In this document: piece after piece, positions 24,915 to 32,941 of the stretch
Layout: each line of letters starts with the position of its first letter
How positions within the stretch are numbered: position 1 is the first letter of the stretch
DNA from: Leptolyngbya cf. ectocarpi LEGE 11479
Lineage (GTDB): Bacteria; Cyanobacteriota; Cyanobacteriia; Phormidesmidales; Phormidesmidaceae
Assembly: GCF_015207065.1 (NCBI RefSeq)
Contig: NZ_JADEXP010000017.1
Location: 1 to 38,397, forward strand
Length of the DNA: 38,397 nt
Reading direction: 5' to 3'
Position numbers and translations under genes: made by a program
Notes under the pieces: generated by a model
Told to the model about the DNA's origin: nothing
Databases searched by the model: none
The model's input: only the letters and a program-made list of their open reading frames with translations

Positions 24915-25046
24915 GTTGGCTGGCGTTGAGCTCGTGAAACCCAATGCCCCGACAGCGATTATCAATGTTGTTATCGCGATCGCAATCCCCATATTGATAT
25001 TGGGGGATATCGGCAAGTCGGGTTTCATGAATTCAACCCGACCTAC
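24915..25046. repeat. Left REP pair (REP - spacer - inverted REP)
   Basis: The first element, at 24915-24945, reads GGTTGGCTGGCGTTGAGCTC then GTGAAACCCAAT. The second, at 25017-25046, has stem GTCGGGTT/AACCCGAC with loop TCATGAATTC, followed by CTAC. The spacer contains a further hairpin, ATCCCCATAT/ATTGGGGGAT near 24986-25008, and a HIP1 octamer. Confidence 0.75.
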
Positions 25047-25075
25047 GTTATGACATTTTCTATTGGTCCCAAAAA

Positions 25076-25552
25076 TCAACGTGTCTTAAAGAGCCGGATG
25101 CTGGAATATGGCCAATCCTCAGGCTTCTCTGCAAGGCCATGTTTGACCGGGTTGTAATGAATATACTCAACGTGACGAGCAAAATCGTTTTCATCACGGA
25201 TGAGATGTTCCCAAAAGCGGCGTTGCCAGATTGCTTGTTCTTGTTTCCTAAAACGAGCTAACGAGCATGGTTGTTTATATTTTGTAGGACAATTCCGGCT
25301 AAACTCACTTTTAATCAAACGCCAGCGGCTGGAAAAATTATCATCTCCCTGTGGTAGCGTCCATAAACAATGAAGATGATCCGGCAGAACCACCATGGCA
25401 TTGATAACAAATGGATGACGTTGTTTTACCATACGGAAAGAATCTCGCAGCAGCTCTACCATTTCCGGTGTATCAAATAATTGTTGCCGATTGTAAGCCA
25501 CCACCGTAAAAAAATACGTTCCTCCCTCCCGCCGAAACCGCCGATATTGCAT
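25076..25552 (-). CDS. REP-associated tyrosine transposase (RAYT, Y1/HUH family)
   Basis: The 158-residue protein begins MQYRRFRREGGTYFFTVVAY. It has the HUH motif LPDHLHCLW (H59 and H61) and the conserved C-terminal YIHYNPVKHGL, whose Tyr130 is the likely nucleophile, then WPYSS. RAYTs nick single-stranded REP hairpins and are thought to spread or maintain REP sequences; they are usually single-copy domesticated transposases, not free insertion sequences. Length is normal and all motifs are intact. REP pairs on both sides support the assignment. Confidence 0.92.
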   Translation of the reverse strand: MQYRRFRREGGTYFFTVVAYNRQQLFDTPEMVELLRDSFRMVKQRHPFVINAMVVLPDHLHCLWTLPQGDDNFSSRWRLIKSEFSRNCPTKYKQPCSLARFRKQEQAIWQRRFWEHLIRDENDFARHVEYIHYNPVKHGLAEKPEDWPYSSIRLFKTR

Positions 25553-25623
25553 CTGTCCACCCTTTTTTCCTCAGAATGGACAGAGCACCTCAAAAAATAT
25601 CGCCTCTCCCGCCGCCGATAACC

Positions 25624-25760
25624 GTAGGTTGGCGTTGAGCCCGCGAAACCCAACACCGTCACCGTTAATGGATTAATTGCGATCTCATCCAAAAAATGGG
25701 TGGTATGGGTAAAAATGGAGATATCGGCAAGCCGGGTTTCACGGATTCAACCCGACCTAC
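25624..25760. repeat. Right REP pair (REP - spacer - inverted REP)
   Basis: The first element, 25624-25654, reads GTAGGTTGGCGTTGAGCCCG then CGAAACCCAAC. The second, 25731-25760, reads GCCGGGTTTCACGGATTCAA then CCCGACCTAC. Both match the left pair closely, while the spacer between them does not. Confidence 0.75.
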
Positions 25761-25842
25761 CGGTTTGAAATCCCTGATCTTTGCAGATATGGAAGAATGG
25801 TTAAAACGGTTGAGCGGTGAACAGCGCACGCCTTTTTAGGGC

Positions 25843-26565
25843 TTATCCTAGCGATCGCAATAGCCCAGCTAGTCGAGCCTTATCAATAACGTAGACGTGT
25901 TTGACTTTATTGGATGCGAACTGACTAGTCAGCGCTGGCGCTATCGCAACCCTAGCATTCGAAAACGCCACAATCGGCGTCACAAAATCCACACCTGTTT
26001 TCTTCTTCACCTGCAGCGCCTGTCTCGTCACCTGAGCCAGAAAATCTTTTTCAAACGGATATTGCGTTTTCCCTATGCGTCGATACAACTTCTTACCGTC
26101 TGTTGTAACAGTCCCTTTATGAGATTTGACGTCGATCACGTAGGCTTTGCCATTGGGAGACATGTAAACAATGTCGATATCGCCGATGCCTTTGCCTAAG
26201 CGTTTACCGTACTCAACCTGCCAACCACTATCTGCAAGGGAAGAGATTTCACGAGCAATGTCTTCTTCACCTTTAGCACCTTGGTCTGCATGATTGGCAC
26301 GTTTCCATAGAAAAATGCCATTGGCCACCAGATACATGGAAAATACAACGGCAGCAACATAGATAATAGGTGGAAGAGCAGGTGAGTTGGCTATTTCAGG
26401 ATTTGAATTTGTGAGGGGTTGCCGAATCGCTTCGGAAAAAGTAGCGAACGGAAACGGTAGATAAAGGATGATGCCTGCCCCTATGAAGGAATAGATGGCC
26501 TTAAACCGTCTGGTAAGGGCTAGTAAGCGAATATTTCGTCCAGCACGTCCTTTAGATTTTGCCAT
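25843..26565 (-). CDS. Membrane-anchored NERD-domain nuclease
   Basis: The 240-residue protein has a basic N-terminus, two membrane helices (about 24-43 and 66-88) and a cytoplasmic NERD domain from about 95. The NERD signature GAKGEEDIAREI is followed by the PD-(D/E)xK-type core GIGDIDIVYMSPNGKAYVIDVKSHKG (D131, D145, K147). The nuclease fold is therefore complete. NERD proteins are often found in plasmid and defence contexts. It is the third gene of the operon, 62 bp after the helicase gene, and probably acts at the membrane with the coiled-coil ATPase. No strong Shine-Dalgarno is visible. Confidence 0.82.
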   Translation of the reverse strand: MAKSKGRAGRNIRLLALTRRFKAIYSFIGAGIILYLPFPFATFSEAIRQPLTNSNPEIANSPALPPIIYVAAVVFSMYLVANGIFLWKRANHADQGAKGEEDIAREISSLADSGWQVEYGKRLGKGIGDIDIVYMSPNGKAYVIDVKSHKGTVTTDGKKLYRRIGKTQYPFEKDFLAQVTRQALQVKKKTGVDFVTPIVAFSNARVAIAPALTSQFASNKVKHVYVIDKARLAGLLRSLG

Positions 26566-26627
26566 TGAAGTTTGTTGACGCCTTTATAGAACTACAGCTG
26601 CAATAGCTGAGAGCATGGAGTACCCTA

Positions 26628-29600
26628 CTAACCGATTTTTTCTTCGACAAAGATAACACCAGTGGCCAGTTGTTTCGGCTCACACGTCAGGTCATCACGT
26701 TTCTCTTGAATATTTTTTAGCTGAACCTCAAGTTCTCGCTTAACCTTTCTAAGCTGTCCCTCTGTTGCTGGAATAATTTGGGTTTTACCTGTCTGGCGAA
26801 AACGGTCTAAACGAGATTCTAATTCGCGCTGTTTGCGTTCTGCAAAGGCACGCGCACTCTTTTCTTGAATATTGCAGCGATTCTCGTTATCGATATAAAA
26901 ATCCTCAAGCGCTTGGTTAAATGCTTTATCAATATACTCATTACAGATCTGTTGATGAGCAAGCACATCGTCAATATCCTCAATGAAATTTTGTGCATTT
27001 GGCTTGGTCTGTCCCTGTTTCATTAGCGTAGACAGTATGGCCTCAGAGTCTTGATCAGATAGGACATGGCCATCGTCGATACGAGTGATTTTGTAAGCGA
27101 TCTGACTTTCTGTTTTAATGCCTGAAAATGTCCAGCGGTGCACCGAATAGACATAAAGCCCTGGCAGTAGATTAATCTCGTTTGCCTGTGTTTTGATGGC
27201 AGAAACTGGGTGTAGAGTCTGCTCCGAGGTTGTATACCGTTCACGAATCCATAGGATCAGCGGATGGGTGGGATCTAAAAGCTCATTACGCTTACCCATA
27301 CTGCCCGAAATTTTAGGGTCAAAAAAGCAGCTCACGGGTCTACCTGATTTATGTAACTGTGTCGGTGTAGCGCAGCGATTTTTGCCTATAAAAAATTGCA
27401 GATCAACCTTGGCCTGTTCTGACAATGTAATGTTATAGAGCTGGAGTTCATTGGGCTTGGGCTCAATTACTGTGCCAGGATAGTAGCGAGAAAAACAATC
27501 TTCTACAAAGGCCAACAATTCGTCAGGCTGCAGCCATCGCCCCTGATCTCGACTCTTATTAATAGAGTCCAAAATGTGATCTGAAAAAGCCAACATATTG
27601 ACAGCTTCATTTTCTAACTCATTTTGGATCAGGCGTTTATTGATAATTGCATTTTCTGTCTGAATTGCCTGCTCTTTTTTTTCTTCAGGAGACAAGTCTG
27701 CCGAGAAAAGATTGACCAATAGCTTCTCAGTGGCCTGACCTAAAATACTTTCAATATCACCAATGCTCTCTTCAAATACCTGAATACGCTCATAAAGTCG
27801 TTCGAGAATTCGTTCCTCAATCGTATCAACCAAGCTAAAGTTGATAATTGAAATACGCTCTGCGGGTTGCCCTAATCGATCTAAACGACCAATCCGCTGC
27901 TCTACCCGCATTGGGTTCCAGGGTAGGTCATAATTAACCAAAAACCGACAGTGCTGCAGGTCAATGCCCTCGCTACCTACCTCAGAAGATAACAGTACTG
28001 AAGGGCCATCATCTTGGCGAAACTGTTCAACCGTCGTCCACTTATCGTCTCCCATGTCTCCCATAATCAGACAGTTAGAGATATTAGCGGCTTCTAAACG
28101 ACGTTGCAAATACTTTAATGTCCCTCGAAAGTAGGCAAAAATAACAAATTTTTCACTAGGCTTTTCCTTGAGCTGTTCTTTGAGAAAGCCTTGCAGCTTC
28201 AAATATTTGCTGTCACAGGCCTCTAACTCTCGAATGTTGACTTTCTTCAGGGCTGAAGGTGTAGCAACAGATAATGTACTAGTACTACTTTGCTCCGGTA
28301 TTTTGCCAAAATCTTCCCAAAGGGCCTCATCAACTAGAGCACTAAAGGAAGCATCATTCTGCCAAGCTTCCAGCGCAGCTACCATACAACTGGCCATTTG
28401 ACGCTGTTTGGAGATGAGCTGAAAGAGCGGCGCACCTTTTTTACCTTTACTCTGTTCACGGATATAGTCACTAACGCGATCATAGATCTCTTGCTCTAAA
28501 GGTGAAAACTTGACCTCAAGCGTTTGCGGGTCACGCTTAACTCGGTTGCTCAAGACGTCGCGTTTGCGGCTACGGGTAATGTATTGCCCGAGTAGAGAAA
28601 CCTTCTCAAGTTTGTAGCCAAGCTCAATCCGCTCATTTTCATCAACTTGGTTCAGATTTGACAAACTTTGCAGGATTTGTTCGAGTAAAGGATTATCCGC
28701 AAAGTAACCAGAGGTTGACGTCCGTTGTAAAGCCTCGCGAGCTTTGGCAGGCTCTGGCGGGCTTGCCCACAAATGGCGCAATGCATGGACGACCGGTTCG
28801 TTTGCTTCCAGCATATTGTTAAAAATATCGGCATTAAAAAAATCGTCGGGACTAATGATGCGCAGTATCTGATATAGATTGGAGCTATCTGTTTGAATTG
28901 GTGTTGCAGTAAGCAGAATCAGGTGTTTGGCAGCATCACGAATCAGCTGTCCTACTCGGTTACTCGCCGTTGTTGCATTACGCAGATAGTGGGCTTCATC
29001 AATAATGGCAAGATCAAAAAGACTCAGGGACTCACTGCTGGGGTTAGCATCTAGCAAGCGTGCTAGCTCGGCCCGAGCATTAGTGGTATTAATGCCTTCC
29101 CAGTTAGATCCAGGGCGCAGTCCTTCCAGACTTGAAATGCAGACAAATGCTTGAGGCTGCTGGTGTTCAAGACACAGCCTGACTCGGCGCAGCAGCTCTT
29201 TGGCATCAACAATATCTGCAAAAATATTAAACCGCTGTCTCAGGTCATCCTGCCATTTTTGGCGTAGCATCGCTGGGCACACAATTAACAAGCGCCTGGC
29301 ATCTTCTCGGGTCTGGAGTTCTTTCCAGATATACATAGCCTCAATGGTTTTGCCTAGACCCACCTCGTCAGCGATCAAAAGACGCCCAACCGGAGAGTTA
29401 AGGAACTTGAGAACCGGCTTAAACTGATGGGGATAGAAGTCTGTTTGGCTAGACTCCATACTATAAAACACATTGGTCAGCTGACCTTTGACTTTTTCGA
29501 AGGTAAGAATACGTCGCAGATCATCCGGTCCACCAAAGCGACCCTGCCGCATTAGTCCTTCAATACTTTCATCGTCACCACAGAGTTCAAGCAGATTTTT

Positions 29601-29762
29601 AGGTCTGTATATTTTTTCGGCAGGACCAAACTCGATCTCTACCAGGGTGCGTGTGCCTAGCTGCCTTGTTCGTCCAGTCGTTCGCCCCCGTTTGCCAGGA
29701 TTAGATTTTAATCGTACGTCTTGTCCAGGTATTTCTGGATTCCAGCTACTTTTTGATGACAT
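26628..29762 (-). CDS. SNF2/RapA-type superfamily 2 helicase
   Basis: The 1044-residue protein has both SF2 core lobes. Lobe 1 includes the Walker A ADEVGLGKTIEA (131-142), DEAH box IIDEAHYLRN (253-262) and LLTATPIQT (283-291). Lobe 2 has FAYFRGTLKYL (about 542), SSEVGSEGIDLQ (592-603) and motif VI QRIGRLDRLGQ (622-632). About 100 N-terminal residues include a basic tract and a small beta domain. The 370-residue C-terminal region is helical and contains a long Glu/Arg-rich coiled coil near the end. The motif spelling is RapA/HepA-like, as also seen in DISARM DrmD, but size and partners differ. It starts 18 bp after the ATPase gene, so the two are co-transcribed. Confidence 0.9.
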   Translation of the reverse strand: MSSKSSWNPEIPGQDVRLKSNPGKRGRTTGRTRQLGTRTLVEIEFGPAEKIYRPKNLLELCGDDESIEGLMRQGRFGGPDDLRRILTFEKVKGQLTNVFYSMESSQTDFYPHQFKPVLKFLNSPVGRLLIADEVGLGKTIEAMYIWKELQTREDARRLLIVCPAMLRQKWQDDLRQRFNIFADIVDAKELLRRVRLCLEHQQPQAFVCISSLEGLRPGSNWEGINTTNARAELARLLDANPSSESLSLFDLAIIDEAHYLRNATTASNRVGQLIRDAAKHLILLTATPIQTDSSNLYQILRIISPDDFFNADIFNNMLEANEPVVHALRHLWASPPEPAKAREALQRTSTSGYFADNPLLEQILQSLSNLNQVDENERIELGYKLEKVSLLGQYITRSRKRDVLSNRVKRDPQTLEVKFSPLEQEIYDRVSDYIREQSKGKKGAPLFQLISKQRQMASCMVAALEAWQNDASFSALVDEALWEDFGKIPEQSSTSTLSVATPSALKKVNIRELEACDSKYLKLQGFLKEQLKEKPSEKFVIFAYFRGTLKYLQRRLEAANISNCLIMGDMGDDKWTTVEQFRQDDGPSVLLSSEVGSEGIDLQHCRFLVNYDLPWNPMRVEQRIGRLDRLGQPAERISIINFSLVDTIEERILERLYERIQVFEESIGDIESILGQATEKLLVNLFSADLSPEEKKEQAIQTENAIINKRLIQNELENEAVNMLAFSDHILDSINKSRDQGRWLQPDELLAFVEDCFSRYYPGTVIEPKPNELQLYNITLSEQAKVDLQFFIGKNRCATPTQLHKSGRPVSCFFDPKISGSMGKRNELLDPTHPLILWIRERYTTSEQTLHPVSAIKTQANEINLLPGLYVYSVHRWTFSGIKTESQIAYKITRIDDGHVLSDQDSEAILSTLMKQGQTKPNAQNFIEDIDDVLAHQQICNEYIDKAFNQALEDFYIDNENRCNIQEKSARAFAERKQRELESRLDRFRQTGKTQIIPATEGQLRKVKRELEVQLKNIQEKRDDLTCEPKQLATGVIFVEEKIG

Positions 29763-29780
29763 GGGCTTTTGGGTTGGCTT

Positions 29781-32084
29781 TTACGTCATATCTCGCGTGT
29801 TTTCATAACTTTCGCGGCGAAAATATTTTACTCGTATAGGTGCTTCATCCTTTTCCACCTGACTAGGTAGGCGAATAAGTTCTGTCTCTTCATAAGGAAG
29901 TATACAGAGCCCATAGGCGACCGTAAATCGACCAAACTCTTTGGGCTCAAGTCCGTTAGTCGCTAACTTATCCGGCACAGGAATCTTTTTAAGTTGATAG
30001 GGAGGAATACCCATACTCTCATGTCTAAAGTCACCATGAGTAGACTCGATTGTATCCTGGAAAAACGAAGTGTTACTGCCACCACCACCGATCAACACGC
30101 TTAGATTCTTACCAATGTCATCCTCGGTAAGAATATGTCGTGCATCTTGATGCTTTTCATTGCCGCCTACCACAATACTAGCAACAAGTTTTTGTACATT
30201 CTTTCTACTGTCGCTCTTTTGAATTTGCTGCTGCAGTTCTGGATCATGGGGGCCGTTTAGACTGTGGCGAACAGATTCAATTGACCTGTGAAGTTCATCT
30301 GCGGCCTGTTTTGTTAGTGCCGTGACACCAAGAGGCTGTACCTCAGCTTTATAAATATCCACATGCCGGGTGCCGCCATCTCGCCAAAATCGGAATGCAG
30401 AGCCATCGAGTGTCCCATCCCCAATATCAAACAGGGTGTAAAAACCATCCCGAGCAGCGGGTGAACTTAAGAAAGACCAAGCTGCTGCAGAAATTTCTGG
30501 AGTAGTAATACAATCTAGGGAGTCTGGGTTAACATTTGTATCCATCCAATCTCGAATGTGGGTACTGAGTTGTTGAAGCTTTGGTAGTGTAAGCTCCACG
30601 GCCCCTAAGGAGCTGTGATTGAAGACCCAGGCTAATGAGAGAACTCGATGAAACCGTTCTAGGGCTGGTGAGTCACAATATGCGGCAGGAACACCAATAT
30701 TCACGCTCCAGTGAATAGTCTGGTTTGCAAAAAGATCGGGACGGTTTTCTTCAATCCAAGCTTGGGCTCTTGTGATCACCTGACTCAGATAATAGGCACA
30801 GATGCTCTCAACCGTGTCAGGTTCATTTAACTCGGGTACTTGCTCAAGACGCCAGGAGTCAGTAGTCGGCATGTCTAAGTCAGCCAGACGCATTTTGATG
30901 AAGTCCACTGATCGTTTAACGACATGAGTGCTGTTTTCCCATTCGCTCATAGTCAGTCCCGTAAGCAGAGTATCATCACTCAAAATGGCGAGCTTAGTGG
31001 GAATTAAGGCTTGCTCTAATGTCGATTCTTCTGCCGTATATGCGGCGAATGTGACGATTTCAGCTTGGTCACTACCTACATCCCAAAAACAGACTTTAGT
31101 GAAACCAGTGCCAAAATCAATGCCTAGGACAATTTCGCGATCGCACCCATCCGCCGTCGGTAAGTTTGGAATAATATTGTGTGGAAAATCTGCTTTAGGC
31201 GGTGAAATAATAGTTTCAAGCCGAGCCCTAAACTCATCCACATCTAGCTTGAGCCCATCTAGCTCATTCTGTAGCTGAGTAATGTTACTGCTTAGACTCT
31301 GAGTTGCTAACTCAAGATTGGTTCGCTGTTCACGAGTGATTTGTTCACGAGTTTCTGTAAGGTTATTCGTAACCTGATCCAGAATGCTTTCAGAACGAAC
31401 TGTGAGGTCAGTGACCGATACTTGTAATTCCCGAAAACGCTCAGTAACTTGGTCGATGCCAGCCTGGCTAGTGGTACTTTGTTGCTCCAGGCGCTCTTGC
31501 AGTGAGCCAATCTCGCTGGAGAGTGATTGAATCTGCTGTATAGCTTGTTCAGCTAGAGACTGACGCTCTTGTGCTGATGAAATCGCCTCTGTAACTGATG
31601 CTTGTAGCTGCCGTAACTCTTCTGTAACCTGGTCAATACCCGTTTGACTGGTAGCCCCTTGTTGATCCAAACGCTCTTGTAGCGATTGGGTATCGTTGGC
31701 GAGTTCTTGGGTTTGCTCAGCCAAGCGATTTTGTAGTGAGCTAATCTCATTAGAGAACGCTTGAATCTGCTGTGTAGTTTGCTCAGAAAGGGATTGACTA
31801 TTTGCCTGGGCAGATGAAATTACATCGGCAATTGAGAGGTCTAGCTTTTGTAGCCGTCGCTGAACCTGCTGCAGCTGCTGATCAACCTCTTTTTGGGTTT
31901 GGCTAAAACGCTGCTCTAAAAGTTTTTCTTGCTGGTGACGGCTGATTAAATTCAGGCTAACACTGAAGGCTAGGGGAACTGCTGCATAGGCGACTTGCTG
32001 AGTTGATATGGTTGCGATCGCACCAACGACACTAGCTGCCGCAGCGGCATATTCAGTTAGACGTAGAAATTTATAGCTATTCAC
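29781..32084 (-). CDS. Membrane-anchored coiled-coil protein with Hsp70/actin-like ATPase domain
   Basis: The 767-residue protein has two short hydrophobic segments at the N-terminus (about 11-27 and 30-46). A long Gln/Glu/Ser-rich coiled coil spans about 50-290 with internal repeats (135-168 and 194-227 are near copies). An Hsp70/actin-superfamily ATPase follows from about 316. Nucleotide motifs are visible: phosphate-1 VLGIDFGTGFTKVCFWD (319-335), phosphate-2 LFDIGDGTLDGSAF (551-564) and adenosine motif VLIGGGGSNTSFF (663-675). No substrate-binding domain of the DnaK type is present. First gene of the operon; the ATPase is likely cytoplasmic, and the coiled coil may oligomerise at the membrane or bind DNA or the helicase. 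Its function is not known. Confidence 0.85.
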   Translation of the reverse strand: MNSYKFLRLTEYAAAAASVVGAIATISTQQVAYAAVPLAFSVSLNLISRHQQEKLLEQRFSQTQKEVDQQLQQVQRRLQKLDLSIADVISSAQANSQSLSEQTTQQIQAFSNEISSLQNRLAEQTQELANDTQSLQERLDQQGATSQTGIDQVTEELRQLQASVTEAISSAQERQSLAEQAIQQIQSLSSEIGSLQERLEQQSTTSQAGIDQVTERFRELQVSVTDLTVRSESILDQVTNNLTETREQITREQRTNLELATQSLSSNITQLQNELDGLKLDVDEFRARLETIISPPKADFPHNIIPNLPTADGCDREIVLGIDFGTGFTKVCFWDVGSDQAEIVTFAAYTAEESTLEQALIPTKLAILSDDTLLTGLTMSEWENSTHVVKRSVDFIKMRLADLDMPTTDSWRLEQVPELNEPDTVESICAYYLSQVITRAQAWIEENRPDLFANQTIHWSVNIGVPAAYCDSPALERFHRVLSLAWVFNHSSLGAVELTLPKLQQLSTHIRDWMDTNVNPDSLDCITTPEISAAAWSFLSSPAARDGFYTLFDIGDGTLDGSAFRFWRDGGTRHVDIYKAEVQPLGVTALTKQAADELHRSIESVRHSLNGPHDPELQQQIQKSDSRKNVQKLVASIVVGGNEKHQDARHILTEDDIGKNLSVLIGGGGSNTSFFQDTIESTHGDFRHESMGIPPYQLKKIPVPDKLATNGLEPKEFGRFTVAYGLCILPYEETELIRLPSQVEKDEAPIRVKYFRRESYENTRDMT
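31404..31682 (-). repeat. Internal duplication in the coiled coil of the Hsp70-like protein
   Basis: Residues 135-168 (SLQERLDQQGATSQTGIDQV...) and 194-227 (SLQERLEQQSTTSQAGIDQV...) are close copies, 59 residues apart. Parts of the preceding segment (SAQ...SLSEQ...QQIQ) repeat with the same period. Confidence 0.75.
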
Positions 32085-32156
32085 AGGCGTTATGCTCTAG
32101 CTGTAAAAGTAGGGGCATCGGTCTACTCTGAGTATAGAAATTTTCAAACGTTAAAA

Positions 32157-32180
32157 CTTGCCACAGGGTTCCCTGGCAAG
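32157..32180. promoter_or_regulatory. Strong hairpin in the divergent promoter region
   Basis: CTTGCCA (32157-32163) pairs with TGGCAAG (32174-32180), and GGG/CCC extends the stem inward. It lies 73 bp before the ATPase gene (minus strand) and about 100 bp before the gene at 32281 (plus strand). On the minus strand the stem is followed by TTTTAA, so it could act as an attenuator or an operator. Confidence 0.45.
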
Positions 32181-32280
32181 TAGTTAATACTACGTACCTT
32201 AAAAGCTTTTAATGCATTGCAAAAACTTTGCGAAAAACCACCACGCTATAATCAAAACTAGGCAACTCAAAGCTTATACC

Positions 32281-32643
32281 ATGACCACAGTAGCCATTCT
32301 ACCCATCGCTGATATCACTGGAAGCACTTCCTATCGTGCTATAGCTGGTGACAAATCCTCAGTAGGGGCTACAGCAGGACAAGCTCTCGACGCATTAACC
32401 GCCCAGCTGGGCGAAACTGGATTTAGCGCATTACTGGTCATCCAAAGCTGTCGACCTGATTCTTTGTTTAGTGCCGATCAACAAAAGCGGCTATCAGAAC
32501 TTATGAACCTGTGGCGATTGGCCCGAGATAGTGGACAGGCCTTGCCACCAGTACAACAAATCGAATTAGATGCTCTCGTTGAAGCAGAATTACTTGCAGC
32601 AACCGCGCGAGCGGCAACATTGACAAAGTCTGCGGGCGCATGA
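32281..32643 (+). CDS. Small protein of unknown function, partner of an HNH endonuclease gene
   Basis: The ATG at 32281 gives 120 residues (MTTVAILPIADITGSTSYRA...). The frame extends 23 codons further upstream, but that part lacks protein character. The protein is soluble, with a helical C-terminal half rich in Leu, Ala and Glu. I do not recognise its family. Its stop overlaps the HNH remnant by ATGA (32640-32643), which marks the two as a former operon; the small protein may regulate or partner the nuclease. Confidence 0.6.
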   Translation: MTTVAILPIADITGSTSYRAIAGDKSSVGATAGQALDALTAQLGETGFSALLVIQSCRPDSLFSADQQKRLSELMNLWRLARDSGQALPPVQQIELDALVEAELLAATARAATLTKSAGA

Positions 32644-32884
32644 ATCGATATTATGTTGCGATCTCAGAACGTGCCAATCATCGCTGTGAATATTGCCAGG
32701 CCCCTGAAGTCGTCTTTAACCTAGAAAAGATCAATGGAGTGACCATTTTCAGGTCAATGACAGTTCTGGTAGCATCGTTGGTCTAACCGCTATAGGGCAG
32801 GTTACTATTGCATCGTTAGAGATGAATAGTCCTCCTCAAGTGACAGCCAGACAGTTGTGGATCCGTCTGGGGCTATTTCCATAG
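32640..32884 (+). pseudogene. HNH endonuclease remnant with internal deletion
   Basis: The 5' part reads MNRYYVAISERANHRCEYCQ then APEVVFN, the standard start of a cyanobacterial HNH endonuclease with its first CxxC. The 3' part, in a different frame, reads PRKDQWSDHFQVNDSSG and continues to ARQLWIRLGLFP then TAG at 32882, the standard C-terminus of the same family. The middle, including the E-H-I metal site and the second zinc pair, is gone. The junction is near 32719 (TTTAACC). The reading frame shift gives an early stop near 32784, so the gene is inactive. Confidence 0.85.
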
Positions 32885-32941
32885 GTGCGTACTTTACTGA
32901 CTAGCGCGATACCCTAATAACGCGTATATCTCTAATGCCTT

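Larger units (their letters stand above)
24915..25760. mobile_element. RAYT transposase gene flanked by two REP pairs
   Basis: A Y1 transposase gene (25076-25552) is bracketed by two similar blocks in the same orientation, 24915-25046 and 25624-25760. Each block begins with a hairpin of the GGCGTTGAGCxCGxGAAACCCAA type and ends with the inverted, related hairpin in GATATCGGCAAGxCGGGTTTCA...CAACCCGACCTAC. This is the usual layout of REP elements with their associated tyrosine transposase. Confidence 0.75.

Noticed and set aside
24852-25079. 75-codon minus-strand ORF
   Set aside because: It overlaps the left REP pair and its sequence (GRVEFMKPDLP..., GFTSSTPANRQP) is simply translated repeat. 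There is no family resemblance.
26628-29762. DISARM DrmD or type I restriction HsdR as the identity of the helicase
   Set aside because: There are no methyltransferase, DrmA/B/C or HsdM/S genes nearby and no nuclease domain at the N-terminus. RapA/SNF2-type is as far as the motifs allow.
31400-31800. Short repeats resembling a tandem array
   Set aside because: They are explained by coiled-coil coding repeats in the Hsp70-like gene.
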